Assembly (NCBI RefSeq): GCF_017876495.1 | Contig: NZ_JAGIOB010000001.1 | Location: forward strand, 1,240,001-1,304,000 | Source of the DNA: Microlunatus capsulatus | GTDB taxonomy: Bacteria; Actinomycetota; Actinomycetes; Propionibacteriales; Propionibacteriaceae | Direction of reading: 5' to 3' | Length of the DNA stretch: 64,000 nt | Shown here: positions 1 to 9,388 of the stretch, in pieces | How positions within the stretch are numbered: the stretch's first letter is position 1 | How the letters are laid out: the number at the start of each line of letters is the position of its first letter | Translations under genes and position numbers: made by a program | Notes under the pieces: generated by a model | What the model saw: the letters and a program-made list of their open reading frames with translations, nothing else | Database searches by the model: none | What the model was told of the DNA's origin: nothing

Positions 1-534
1 GTGCTGCCGTCGCCGCCGGAGCAGCTCAGCACCTACGGCAGCTGGACCGACGGCGGCACCGCCTGCGACTCCTGGCACCACGCCGGCCGGGCCTTCGACC
101 TGGCCCGCGTCCGGCTGGCCGACGGCACCGAGGTGTCCTGCCGCCACGACCGCTGGCGCTCCCTCGACGGGGCCCGGCTGGACGAGGCCAGGCAGCGCTA
201 CTGGGCCCTCGCCGCCGGCCTGCACGCCCGGTTCTCCTACGTGCTCACCTACCTCTACGACGCCCAGCACGCCAACCACGTGCACGTCGACAACGGCCGC
301 TCCGGCGACGGCGACCCCACCTTCAGCCCGCGCTCGGGTGTCCAGGTCGACGTCGTCCAGGCCGTCTGCCGCTACCTGTGGGGGCAGCCCGTCGAGCTGA
401 CCGGCTCGTGGGACGCCGCGACCCGCCGCGCGGCCGGCACGGTGCTGGACGGGCTCGGCCTCGACGACGACCTGCAGGCGCCGGGCAGCTGGACCGGCCT
501 GATGTCCGCCGCCGCCGCGCGCGGCCGGGACTGA
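1..534 (+). CDS. Extensin-like / M15-like peptidoglycan hydrolase, 5' end possibly outside window
   Basis: The visible 177 residues match the extensin-like C-terminal fold, a relative of VanY/LAS metallopeptidases. SWHHAGRAFDL carries a candidate zinc His (26/27) and Asp33, and HANHVHVDNG carries His93 and His95. These are the expected H...D...HxH ligands for cutting peptide bonds in peptidoglycan. The last ~65 residues (VQVDVVQAVCRYLWG onward) look like a small helical wall-binding tail. The GTG at base 1 is only the first codon available, so a signal peptide and the true start may lie upstream. The family is likely; the substrate is inferred. Confidence 0.6.
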   Translation: MLPSPPEQLSTYGSWTDGGTACDSWHHAGRAFDLARVRLADGTEVSCRHDRWRSLDGARLDEARQRYWALAAGLHARFSYVLTYLYDAQHANHVHVDNGRSGDGDPTFSPRSGVQVDVVQAVCRYLWGQPVELTGSWDAATRRAAGTVLDGLGLDDDLQAPGSWTGLMSAAAARGRD

Positions 535-555
535 CGCCGGACCCGCGGTACCCCG

Positions 556-614
556 GGAACCGCTGACGGGTCGCGCGCCGCGCGTCCTCCGACGGCCCAC
601 CGCTCAGCGGTTCC
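556..614. terminator. Inverted repeat after the hydrolase gene
   Basis: Two perfect 11-base arms (GGAACCGCTGA at 556-566 and TCAGCGGTTCC at 604-614) enclose 37 bases, 21 bases after the upstream stop and ahead of pepN. There is no T tract. A terminator is the simplest reading; an operator for pepN is the alternative. Confidence 0.4.
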
Positions 615-695
615 GCACCGGCGACCCGCGAGCGGGTGACCAGCGGCGCCCCGCTCCCGACAGCGGTGTCAGGAGCGCGTGACAAGATCGCCCGC

Positions 696-3266
<2,571 letters not shown>

Positions 3267-3304
3267 GCACGGCGGCCGAGCCGGGCCGGCACCTCGCGCG
3301 GGAG

Positions 3305-4150
3305 GTGGCCGTCCCGGGGCCGTTCGCCGGGGCCGCGCTGCTGGACTTCCTGCTCCGGCACGCGGTAGCCGGGGTGGAGATCGGGGCGACGGCTGACGAC
3401 GGGTCGGTCCGCTACGCCCGGACGCTGGGCCTGGCGCACGGGCCGGCGACGCTGGACCTGCGGTGGGCGGACGGCGTGCTCGCGCTGGCGGTCGACGCCG
3501 ACCCGCGCGACCACGGCGAGGCGGTCCGGCGCGTCGAGCACCTCGTCGACGCGGCAGCCGAGCCGGCCGTCGTCGACGCCCACCTGGCGCGCGACCCGGC
3601 GCTGGCCGGGCTGGTGGCCGCCACCCCCGGGCTGCGGGTGCCGGGCGTGCTGGACCCCGCCGAGATGCTCGTCCGGACGCTCATCGGCCAGCAGATCTCC
3701 CTCGCGGCCGCGCGCACCCACGGGGCCGCGCTGAGCGCACGGCTGGGCTCCCCCGCGGCTGGCGGTGGTCCCGGCCTGGAGCGGCTGTGGCCGACGCCCG
3801 CGCAGTTCGCCGCGGTGGACCCGACGACGCTGCCGATGCCGCGGGCCCGGGGGCGCGCGCTGGTCGGGGTGGCGGAGCGGCTGCTCGACGGCCGGCTGGT
3901 GCTGGACCCGGCGCTGGACCCCGTCGAGGCCCGCGCCGCCCTGCTGGCCTGCCCCGGGATCGGGCCCTGGACAGCCGACTACGTGCTGATGCGGGTCTGG
4001 CACGTCCCCGACGTGCTGCTGGTCTCCGACCTGATCATCGGCCGGGAGCTCGCCGCCCTCGGCGCCGCCGACCCGGCGTCCTGGTCGCCCTACCGCTCCT
4101 ACGCCACGCTCCACCTGTGGCACGCGTTCCTGCAGCGCTCGCCGACCTGA
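3305..4150 (+). CDS. alkA: AlkA-type DNA-3-methyladenine glycosylase II
   Basis: HhH-GPD base-excision glycosylase removing alkylated bases. An N-terminal AlkA domain covers roughly residues 1-105 and the HhH-GPD domain roughly 110-275. The hairpin CPGIGPWTADY is at 216-226, and Asp242 in LLVSDLIIG aligns with the catalytic Asp of E. coli AlkA (DVFLPDDYLI). VRTLIGQQIS is the usual start of the glycosylase domain. The gene begins 38 bases after pepN in the same direction, so it may be co-transcribed. GTG 3305 is the first clear start, but the frame is open upstream into pepN and a slightly longer N-terminus (…LAREVAVPGPF) is quite possible. Confidence 0.85.
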   Translation: MAVPGPFAGAALLDFLLRHAVAGVEIGATADDGSVRYARTLGLAHGPATLDLRWADGVLALAVDADPRDHGEAVRRVEHLVDAAAEPAVVDAHLARDPALAGLVAATPGLRVPGVLDPAEMLVRTLIGQQISLAAARTHGAALSARLGSPAAGGGPGLERLWPTPAQFAAVDPTTLPMPRARGRALVGVAERLLDGRLVLDPALDPVEARAALLACPGIGPWTADYVLMRVWHVPDVLLVSDLIIGRELAALGAADPASWSPYRSYATLHLWHAFLQRSPT

Positions 4151-4198
4151 GGCTGCCGCTGCCTGAGCCTCCACCGCGGCCTGAGCCCGGACCCGCGG

Positions 4199-4233
4199 CC
4201 TGAGCCTGTCGAAGGCCCGTCGACGAGCTCAGG
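4199..4233. repeat. CCTGAGCC...GGCTCAGG palindromic repeat, diverged copy
   Basis: A 35-base inverted repeat: CCTGAGC-ct-GTCGA, loop aggcccg, TCGAC-ga-GCTCAGG. It lies between convergent alkA and the DUF5130 gene. It belongs to the same family as the copies at 15171 and 30629 and is preceded by several decayed CCTGAGCC units (about 4145-4198). It probably acts as a two-way terminator. Confidence 0.7.
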
Positions 4234-4271
4234 GGAGGGAGGACCGACGGCCTGGGCTGGGGGAACGGGCG

Positions 4272-4673
4272 TCAGGAGATGCGCGAGGTGTGCAGCGTCT
4301 CGGGGTGCCGGGCGGACTGGCCCAGCTGCTGGATGCCGTTGACGAGGCCGCCGACGACGTCGCCGGTCAGGAACGAGGTCTGCATGGAGACGGCGGCGAG
4401 GCGGCAGTCGAAGTCGTCGAGCACGCGGCGGGCCGTGGTGCCGGTGACGATCTCCAGGGAGCGGCCGGCCGGGTCGCAGAACACCAGGACGGTGCCGTCG
4501 GCGTCCTTCAGGCCGGCGTGCAGCCGCTCGGCGTGCCGGCGGACCGGGACCTCGCCCGGCCCGACGTAGACGGAGAAGGCGAGGCCGGAGATCTCCTCGG
4601 CGACCTCGACGGCGCGCTGCAGGCGGCGCTTCTCGACGAAGTCCAGCACCTCACCAGCGGGCACCGGCGCCAC
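4272..4673 (-). CDS. DUF5130 / TPM-like domain protein
   Basis: A 133-residue protein with the pattern of the actinobacterial DUF5130 family, related to TPM domains. Signature stretches are VEVAEEISGLAFSVYVG, HAGLKDADGTVLVFCDP and EIVTGTTARRVLDDFDC, followed by LTGDVVGGLVNGI. No membrane segment or signal peptide is visible. GTG 4673 lies inside the upstream gene (23-base overlap), so the two are translationally coupled and probably work together at the membrane. The biochemical role is unknown to me. Confidence 0.7.
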   Translation of the reverse strand: MAPVPAGEVLDFVEKRRLQRAVEVAEEISGLAFSVYVGPGEVPVRRHAERLHAGLKDADGTVLVFCDPAGRSLEIVTGTTARRVLDDFDCRLAAVSMQTSFLTGDVVGGLVNGIQQLGQSARHPETLHTSRIS

Positions 4674-5046
4674 CCGTCGTCGCGTCGTCGTCGTGCTGGG
4701 CGCGCCGGGCCCGGCCGCCCTGCGGGGCGCCGTCGTCCTGGGCGTCCTGCGCAGCCCCCTCCGTGACCGCCCGGTGGCCGGCCTCGATGGACTCGCGGGC
4801 CTGCTGGCTCTGGATCGAGGGCTCGACCCGCTCGCCGTTGACCCAGATCGGCTGGTTGGCCACGGCGGGCGTGCCCATGTTGCCCTTGACGGCGTGGTGC
4901 ACCCGGGTGAGCACGGCGATGACCGCGATGACCAGCAGCGGCGCCCCCACGAGCAGGCCGAGCACCTCGAGCAGCGAGGGGCTCGGGGCCTCCGGCCAGC
5001 CGGGCAGGGTTTCCAGAGGCACTAGCATGCTCAGGAGCTGATTCAC
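4651..5046 (-). CDS. Small single-pass membrane protein
   Basis: 131 residues with one hydrophobic segment ([22 protein letters not shown], about residues 26-47). After it come a basic stretch and a motif, [13 protein letters not shown], of the kind seen in short actinobacterial membrane proteins. The tail is polar and low-complexity. The GTG at 5046 is supported by a -10 element TACGGT exactly six bases upstream, the leaderless arrangement. The AGGAGG between them is therefore probably promoter spacer rather than a ribosome site. Function unknown; coupled to the DUF5130 gene by overlap. Confidence 0.65.
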   Translation of the reverse strand: MNQLLSMLVPLETLPGWPEAPSPSLLEVLGLLVGAPLLVIAVIAVLTRVHHAVKGNMGTPAVANQPIWVNGERVEPSIQSQQARESIEAGHRAVTEGAAQDAQDDGAPQGGRARRAQHDDDATTGGAGARW

Positions 5047-5064
5047 CCTCCTACCGTAGCGGGA
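5044..5064. promoter_or_regulatory. Symmetrical -10 shared by divergent small-membrane gene and pyrR
   Basis: CTACCGTAG (5051-5059) reads as TACGGT on the minus strand, six bases from GTG 5046, and as TACCGT on the plus strand. One nearly palindromic -10 could therefore serve both directions. A plus-strand start near 5064 would give pyrR a leader of about 79 bases. Inferred from sequence only. Confidence 0.45.
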
Positions 5065-5088
5065 GGGCCAGCCCCGCCGTCACACGTA

Positions 5089-5120
5089 CGTGGGTCGCGG
5101 GCGAGAAGAGCCCGCGCACG
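5089..5120 (+). promoter_or_regulatory. Candidate PyrR-responsive stem-loop in the pyrR leader
   Basis: CGTG (5089-5092) pairs with CACG (5117-5120), with a three-base bulge GGT. The upper stem CGCGGGC/GCCCGCG (5096-5102 with 5110-5116) closes a purine-only loop GAGAAGA. A bulged stem with a purine-rich loop just ahead of the pyrR SD (GAGGAGG, 5127-5133) suits the translational autoregulation known for mycobacterial PyrR. It does not reproduce the Bacillus consensus, so the assignment is tentative. Confidence 0.4.
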
Positions 5121-5142
5121 GTGCCTGAGGAGGATCACGTCG

Positions 5143-5742
5143 GTGGCTGAGCCCGCGACGACCACGTCACGCCTGGTCCTGGACGCCGACCAGATCCAGC
5201 GGACCTGTGCCCGGATGGCCCACCAGGTGCTGGAGGCCAACCGCGGCGCCGAGGGCCTCGTCGTCCTCGGCATCCCGACCCGCGGCGTCCCCCTGGCCGA
5301 GCGGCTGGCCCGCGCGATGGCCGACGTCGAGGGCGTCGACATCCCCGTCGGGGCCCTGGACATCACGCTCTACCGCGACGACCTCCGCCGCCACCCCACC
5401 CGGGCCGTCGGCCGCAGCCGGCTGCCGGTCGGCGTCGACGACGCCGTGGTGGTGCTGGTCGACGACGTGCTCTTCTCGGGCCGCACCGTCCGGGCCGCGC
5501 TGGACGCCCTCGGCGACCTCGGCCGGCCCCGCGCCGTCCGGCTCGCGGTGCTGGTGGACCGCGGCCACCGCGAGCTGCCGATCCGCGCCGACCACGTCGG
5601 CAAGAACCTGCCCACCCGGGCCGACGAGCGGGTCAGCGTCCGGCTCGAGGAGACCGACGGGGTCAACGAGGTCACCATCTCCCCCGGCTGGGACGGCGCC
5701 GGGTCCGAGCTGAGCACGCCCGACGAGGAGGGGACCCGCTGA
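5143..5742 (+). CDS. pyrR: PyrR bifunctional regulator / uracil phosphoribosyltransferase
   Basis: 199-residue type-I PRTase fold protein that senses UMP/UTP and controls pyrimidine genes by binding mRNA. It usually also has weak UPRTase activity. The PRPP loop is [21 protein letters not shown], and [14 protein letters not shown] and [11 protein letters not shown] are family signatures. GTG 5143 follows GAGGAGG at good spacing. Its TGA overlaps the pyrB ATG (TGATG), giving a tightly coupled pyrRBC operon. The C-terminal ~15 residues ([12 protein letters not shown]) extend past the typical end. Confidence 0.95.
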   Translation: MAEPATTTSRLVLDADQIQRTCARMAHQVLEANRGAEGLVVLGIPTRGVPLAERLARAMADVEGVDIPVGALDITLYRDDLRRHPTRAVGRSRLPVGVDDAVVVLVDDVLFSGRTVRAALDALGDLGRPRAVRLAVLVDRGHRELPIRADHVGKNLPTRADERVSVRLEETDGVNEVTISPGWDGAGSELSTPDEEGTR

Positions 5743-6701
5743 TGCGGCACCTGCTGTCCGCCGCCGACCTGAGCCTGGCCGAGACCTCGGCGATCCTCGA
5801 CCTGGCCGAGGAGATGGCCCAGGTGCAGGCCCGGCCGGTCAAGAAGCTGCCCGCGCTGCGGGGCCGCACCGTCGTCAACCTGTTCTTCGAGGACTCCACC
5901 CGCACCCGGTCCTCCTTCGAGCTGGCCGGCAAGTGGCTCTCCGCCGACGTCATCAACGTCAGCGCCAAGGGCTCCTCGGTCTCCAAGGGCGAGTCGCTGC
6001 GCGACACCGTGCTGACGGTGGCCGCGATGGGCGTCGACGCGCTGGTCATCCGGCACGGCGCCTCGGGCGCCCCCGGCCAGGCCGCGCAGTGGGTCGACGC
6101 GCACGTGCTCAACGCCGGCGACGGCACCCACGAGCACCCCACCCAGGCCCTGCTCGACGCGTTCACCCTGCGCCGGCACTTCCGCACCACCGAGCCGGAC
6201 CTCGACACCTTCGCCGGCAAGCGGGTCGTGATCGCCGGCGACGTCACCCACTCCCGCGTCGCCCGCAGCAACGTGCTGCTGCTGCAGACCCTGGGCGCGG
6301 ACGTGACCCTGGTCGCCCCGCCCACGCTGATGCCCTCGGGCGTCGAGACGTGGCCGGTGACCACCAGCAGCGACTTCGACGCCGTGCTGCCCGAGGCCGA
6401 CGCCGTGATGATGCTCCGCGTGCAGCGCGAGCGGATGTCGGGCGGCTACTTCCCGACGCCGCGAGAGTACACCGTCGGCTACGGCCTCACCCGCGCCCGG
6501 CTGGCCAGCATGAGGCCCGGTTCGGCGATCTGCCACCCCGGCCCGATGAACCGCGGCCTGGAGATCTCCGCCGACGCCGCCGACGCGGCCAGCTCCCTGA
6601 TCCTCGACCAGGTGGCGGCCGGCGTGGCCGTGCGGATGAGCGTGCTCTACCAGCTGCTGGGCGGCGAGGACGCCCCGGCGACCCCCCGAGGAGATCTCTG
6701 A
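5742..6701 (+). CDS. pyrB: Aspartate carbamoyltransferase catalytic subunit
   Basis: Condenses carbamoyl phosphate and L-aspartate in the second step of UMP synthesis. The carbamoyl-phosphate motif STRTR is at residues 52-56 inside [13 protein letters not shown], and HPTQALLD and the late HPGPMNRG loop are present. At 319 residues the length is normal. No pyrI regulatory chain is seen, as is normal for Gram-positives. It overlaps pyrR upstream and pyrC downstream by TGATG junctions. Confidence 0.97.
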   Translation: MRHLLSAADLSLAETSAILDLAEEMAQVQARPVKKLPALRGRTVVNLFFEDSTRTRSSFELAGKWLSADVINVSAKGSSVSKGESLRDTVLTVAAMGVDALVIRHGASGAPGQAAQWVDAHVLNAGDGTHEHPTQALLDAFTLRRHFRTTEPDLDTFAGKRVVIAGDVTHSRVARSNVLLLQTLGADVTLVAPPTLMPSGVETWPVTTSSDFDAVLPEADAVMMLRVQRERMSGGYFPTPREYTVGYGLTRARLASMRPGSAICHPGPMNRGLEISADAADAASSLILDQVAAGVAVRMSVLYQLLGGEDAPATPRGDL

Positions 6702-7975
6702 TGCCCGACGTGCTGGTCACCGGCGCCGACCTGCTCGGCGCCGGACGCGCCGACCTGCTGCTGCGCGACGGGCGCTTCGCCGACCCGGCGACGGCCGGCC
6801 CCGACGTCGAGCGGGTGGACGCCGACGGCCTGGTCGCCCTGCCCGGCCTGGTGGACCTGCACACCCACCTGCGCGAGCCGGGCCGCGAGGACGCCGAGAC
6901 CGTGGCCAGCGGCACCGACGCGGCCGCCCGCGGCGGGTTCACCGCCGTGCTGGCGATGGCCAACACCAACCCCGTCACCGACACCGCCGAGGCCGCGGAG
7001 CACGTCGCCGCGCTGGGCCGGCGCGACGGGCACGCCCAGGTAGTCCCCGTCGGCGCCATCAGCAAGGGCCTGGCCGGGGCCGAGCTGGCCGAGCTGGGCC
7101 TGATGGCCCGCTCGAGCGCCGGCGTCCGCGTCTTCTCCGACGACGGCCACTGCGTCACCGACGCCCGGCTGATGCGCCGGGCGCTGGAGTACGTCCGCGC
7201 CTTCGACGGCGTCATCGCCCAGCACGCGCAGGACCCGCGGCTGGCCGGCCCGGACGCCTGCTGCCACGAGGGCGAGCTGTCCGGGCGCCTCGGCCTGCCG
7301 GGCTGGCCGGCGGTCGCCGAGTCCACCGTCGTCGCCCGCGACGTCCAGCTGGCCGCGCTCACCCGCTCCCGGCTGCACGTCTGCCACGTCTCGACCGCGG
7401 AGACCGTCGACGTGCTGCGCTGGGCCAAGGCCCGCGGCGTCGACGTCACGGCCGAGGTGGCCCCGCACCACCTGCTGCTGACCACCGCGGAGGTCGCCGG
7501 CTACGACCCGACCTACAAGGTGAACCCGCCGCTGCGACCCGACGAGCACGTCGCCGCGCTGCGCGAGGCCCTCGCCGACGGGACGCTCGACGTCGTGGCC
7601 ACCGACCACGCGCCGCACGCCCGGCACGACAAGGAGCACGCCTTCGCCGACGCCGCCCCGGGGATGCTCGGGCTGGAGACGGCCCTCGCCGTGGTCCTCG
7701 AGACGATGGTGCTGCCCGGCCGCCTCGGCTGGGGCGACGTGGCCCAGCGGATGTCCGCCGTCCCCGCGCGCATCGCCCGGCTCACCGGCCAGGGCCGCCC
7801 GCTGGCCGTCGGCGAGCCCGCCAACCTGACGCTGGTCGACCCGGCCGCGCGCGCCGTCGTCGACCGGGCCGGCTCGGCGTCGCTGTCCCGGAACAACCCG
7901 TGGCACGGGCGCGACCTGCCCGACCCGGTGGTCGCCACCTTCTGGGCCGGCCGGGCCACCTACCGCCGGGCCTGA
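6701..7975 (+). CDS. pyrC: Dihydroorotase (class I)
   Basis: Zinc amidohydrolase of 424 residues that cyclises carbamoyl aspartate. Metal ligands His54 and His56 lie in DLHTHLREPG, and later ligands are visible in VTAEVAPHHLLLT, IAQHAQ and VATDHAPH. ATG 6701 overlaps the pyrB stop; a longer frame running back to 5933 is a chance opening across pyrB. The operon ends here: the hairpin at 7977-7994 and an EAL gene follow, where related actinobacteria often continue with carA-carB-pyrD/F. Those steps must be encoded elsewhere. Confidence 0.97.
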   Translation: MPDVLVTGADLLGAGRADLLLRDGRFADPATAGPDVERVDADGLVALPGLVDLHTHLREPGREDAETVASGTDAAARGGFTAVLAMANTNPVTDTAEAAEHVAALGRRDGHAQVVPVGAISKGLAGAELAELGLMARSSAGVRVFSDDGHCVTDARLMRRALEYVRAFDGVIAQHAQDPRLAGPDACCHEGELSGRLGLPGWPAVAESTVVARDVQLAALTRSRLHVCHVSTAETVDVLRWAKARGVDVTAEVAPHHLLLTTAEVAGYDPTYKVNPPLRPDEHVAALREALADGTLDVVATDHAPHARHDKEHAFADAAPGMLGLETALAVVLETMVLPGRLGWGDVAQRMSAVPARIARLTGQGRPLAVGEPANLTLVDPAARAVVDRAGSASLSRNNPWHGRDLPDPVVATFWAGRATYRRA

Positions 7976-7976
7976 C

Positions 7977-7994
7977 CGCCCGGCCGCCCGGGCG
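7977..7994 (+). terminator. Hairpin ending the pyr operon
   Basis: CGCCCG (7977-7982) and CGGGCG (7989-7994) close a six-base loop two bases after the pyrC stop, and just before a new promoter at 8000. No T tract. Confidence 0.4.
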
Positions 7995-7999
7995 TCACC

Positions 8000-8005
8000 T
8001 AGGCT
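8000..8005 (+). promoter_or_regulatory. -10 element of the EAL gene
   Basis: TAGGCT lies 39 bases before ATG 8045. The SD GGGAGA at 8034-8039 has five-base spacing, so this is a leadered transcript. No convincing -35 is visible. Confidence 0.4.
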
Positions 8006-8044
8006 GACCGCCTCGGGGATCGTCGCCAGTCCTGGGAGACCCCG

Positions 8045-9328
8045 ATGACCTCGCTGCTGCCCGCCGACCACCGGGCCCCAGCCGCCCCGACGGCGCTGCG
8101 GGAGGTCCTGGACCACGACGGGATCCGCTCGGTCTACCAGCCGCTGGTCGAGCTGGCCACCGGACGGCTGGTCGGCTACGAGGCGCTCGCCCGCGGCCCG
8201 GTGGGCCCGCTGGAGCGGCCCGACCACCTCTTCGCCGCCGCCCGCGAGCACGGCCTGCTCGCCGAGCTGGACGCCGCCTGCCGCCGGTCGGCGCTGCGCG
8301 GCGCCGTCGGTCAGGGCCTCGTCGCCCCGCTCACCCTGTTCGTCAACGTCGAGCCCGAGGTGCTGGAGAGCGCTCCCCTCGACGACCTCGTGGCCCTCGC
8401 CGCGCAGGCGCCCGGCCGGCTGCGGGTCGTGCTGGAGATCACCGAGCGCGCGCTCACCGCCCGTCCCGCCGAGCTGCTGCAGACGGTGCAGCGGGTCCGC
8501 GAGCTGGGCTGGGGCGTGGCCCTGGACGACGTCGGGGCCGAGTCGGCGTCGCTGGCCTTCCTCGAGGTCGTCCGGCCGGACGTGGTGAAGCTGGACCTCC
8601 GGCTGGTGCAGCAGCGGCCCGACCGGGCCGTCGCCGAGATCATGAACGCGGTCAACGCCTACGCCGAGCGCAGCGGGGCGCTGCTGCTGGCCGAGGGCAT
8701 CGAGACCGAGCAGCACCGGCGGGCCGCCGAGGCGCTGGGCGCGACGCTCGGCCAGGGCTGGCTGTTCGGCCGCGGCACCGACCACCCCGCCGGTCCGGAC
8801 GCCGTCGACGTCGCGCCGCTGGCCCTGGCGACGTCGGCGGACCCGGTGCCGCCGGGACCCCGGGTCACCCCCTTCGACTGCCTGCCCGCGGGCACGCCGC
8901 TGCGCCGCTCCACCAAGCGGCTGCTGGTGCAGCTGAGCATCCAGCTGGAGCGGGAGGCCCGACGGCTCGGCGACACCTGCGTGGTCGGCGCGACCTTCCA
9001 GCACGCCCGGCACTTCACCCCCGACACCGCGCGCCGCTACGCCGGGCTCGCCGCGGGCACGGCCTTCACCTGCGTCCTGGGCGAGGGGCTGGGCGACGAG
9101 CCGGCGCCCGGGCTCCGCGGCGCCCCGCTGGCCGCCGACGACCCCGTGGCCGACGAGTGGGACGTCACCGTCCTCAGCCCGCACTTCAGCGCCGCGCTGC
9201 TCGCCCGCGACCTGCGCAGCGGCGGCCCCGACGGCGAGCGCGAGTTCAACTACGCGCTCACCTACCGGCGCGAGACGGTGGTCGCGGCCACCCGGGCCCT
9301 GCTCGGCCGGGTCGCCCCGCGCCGCTGA
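8045..9328 (+). CDS. EAL-DICT protein (c-di-GMP phosphodiesterase with DICT sensory domain)
   Basis: 427 residues. The EAL domain covers about 20-255: YEALARGP (signature Glu), LFVNVEP (metal Asn), VLEITERA, VALDDVGAESASL, VVKLDLRLV (Lys), LLAEGIETEQH (Glu) and LGQGWLFGR. All main metal and catalytic positions appear kept, so hydrolysis of c-di-GMP to pGpG is plausible. Loop 6 reads DDVGAESASL rather than DDFGTGYSSL, a variant I associate with actinobacterial EAL proteins. Residues about 275-420 fit a DICT domain (STKRLLVQLSIQLEREARRLGD...VGATFQHARHF), known from light and c-di-GMP signalling proteins. No membrane segment, so the sensor is cytosolic. It stands alone with its own promoter. Confidence 0.85.
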   Translation: MTSLLPADHRAPAAPTALREVLDHDGIRSVYQPLVELATGRLVGYEALARGPVGPLERPDHLFAAAREHGLLAELDAACRRSALRGAVGQGLVAPLTLFVNVEPEVLESAPLDDLVALAAQAPGRLRVVLEITERALTARPAELLQTVQRVRELGWGVALDDVGAESASLAFLEVVRPDVVKLDLRLVQQRPDRAVAEIMNAVNAYAERSGALLLAEGIETEQHRRAAEALGATLGQGWLFGRGTDHPAGPDAVDVAPLALATSADPVPPGPRVTPFDCLPAGTPLRRSTKRLLVQLSIQLEREARRLGDTCVVGATFQHARHFTPDTARRYAGLAAGTAFTCVLGEGLGDEPAPGLRGAPLAADDPVADEWDVTVLSPHFSAALLARDLRSGGPDGEREFNYALTYRRETVVAATRALLGRVAPRR

Positions 9329-9388
9329 CCCCCGCCAGGGGTATCGCGGGAGGCCCTGCGGTGCTCTCCTGGGGGGAGGCTGCCGGAG

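Noticed and set aside
5933-6700. Extended dihydroorotase start inside pyrB
   Set aside because: The upstream part is an alternate-frame reading of pyrB; ATG 6701 overlaps the pyrB stop and starts the conserved protein.
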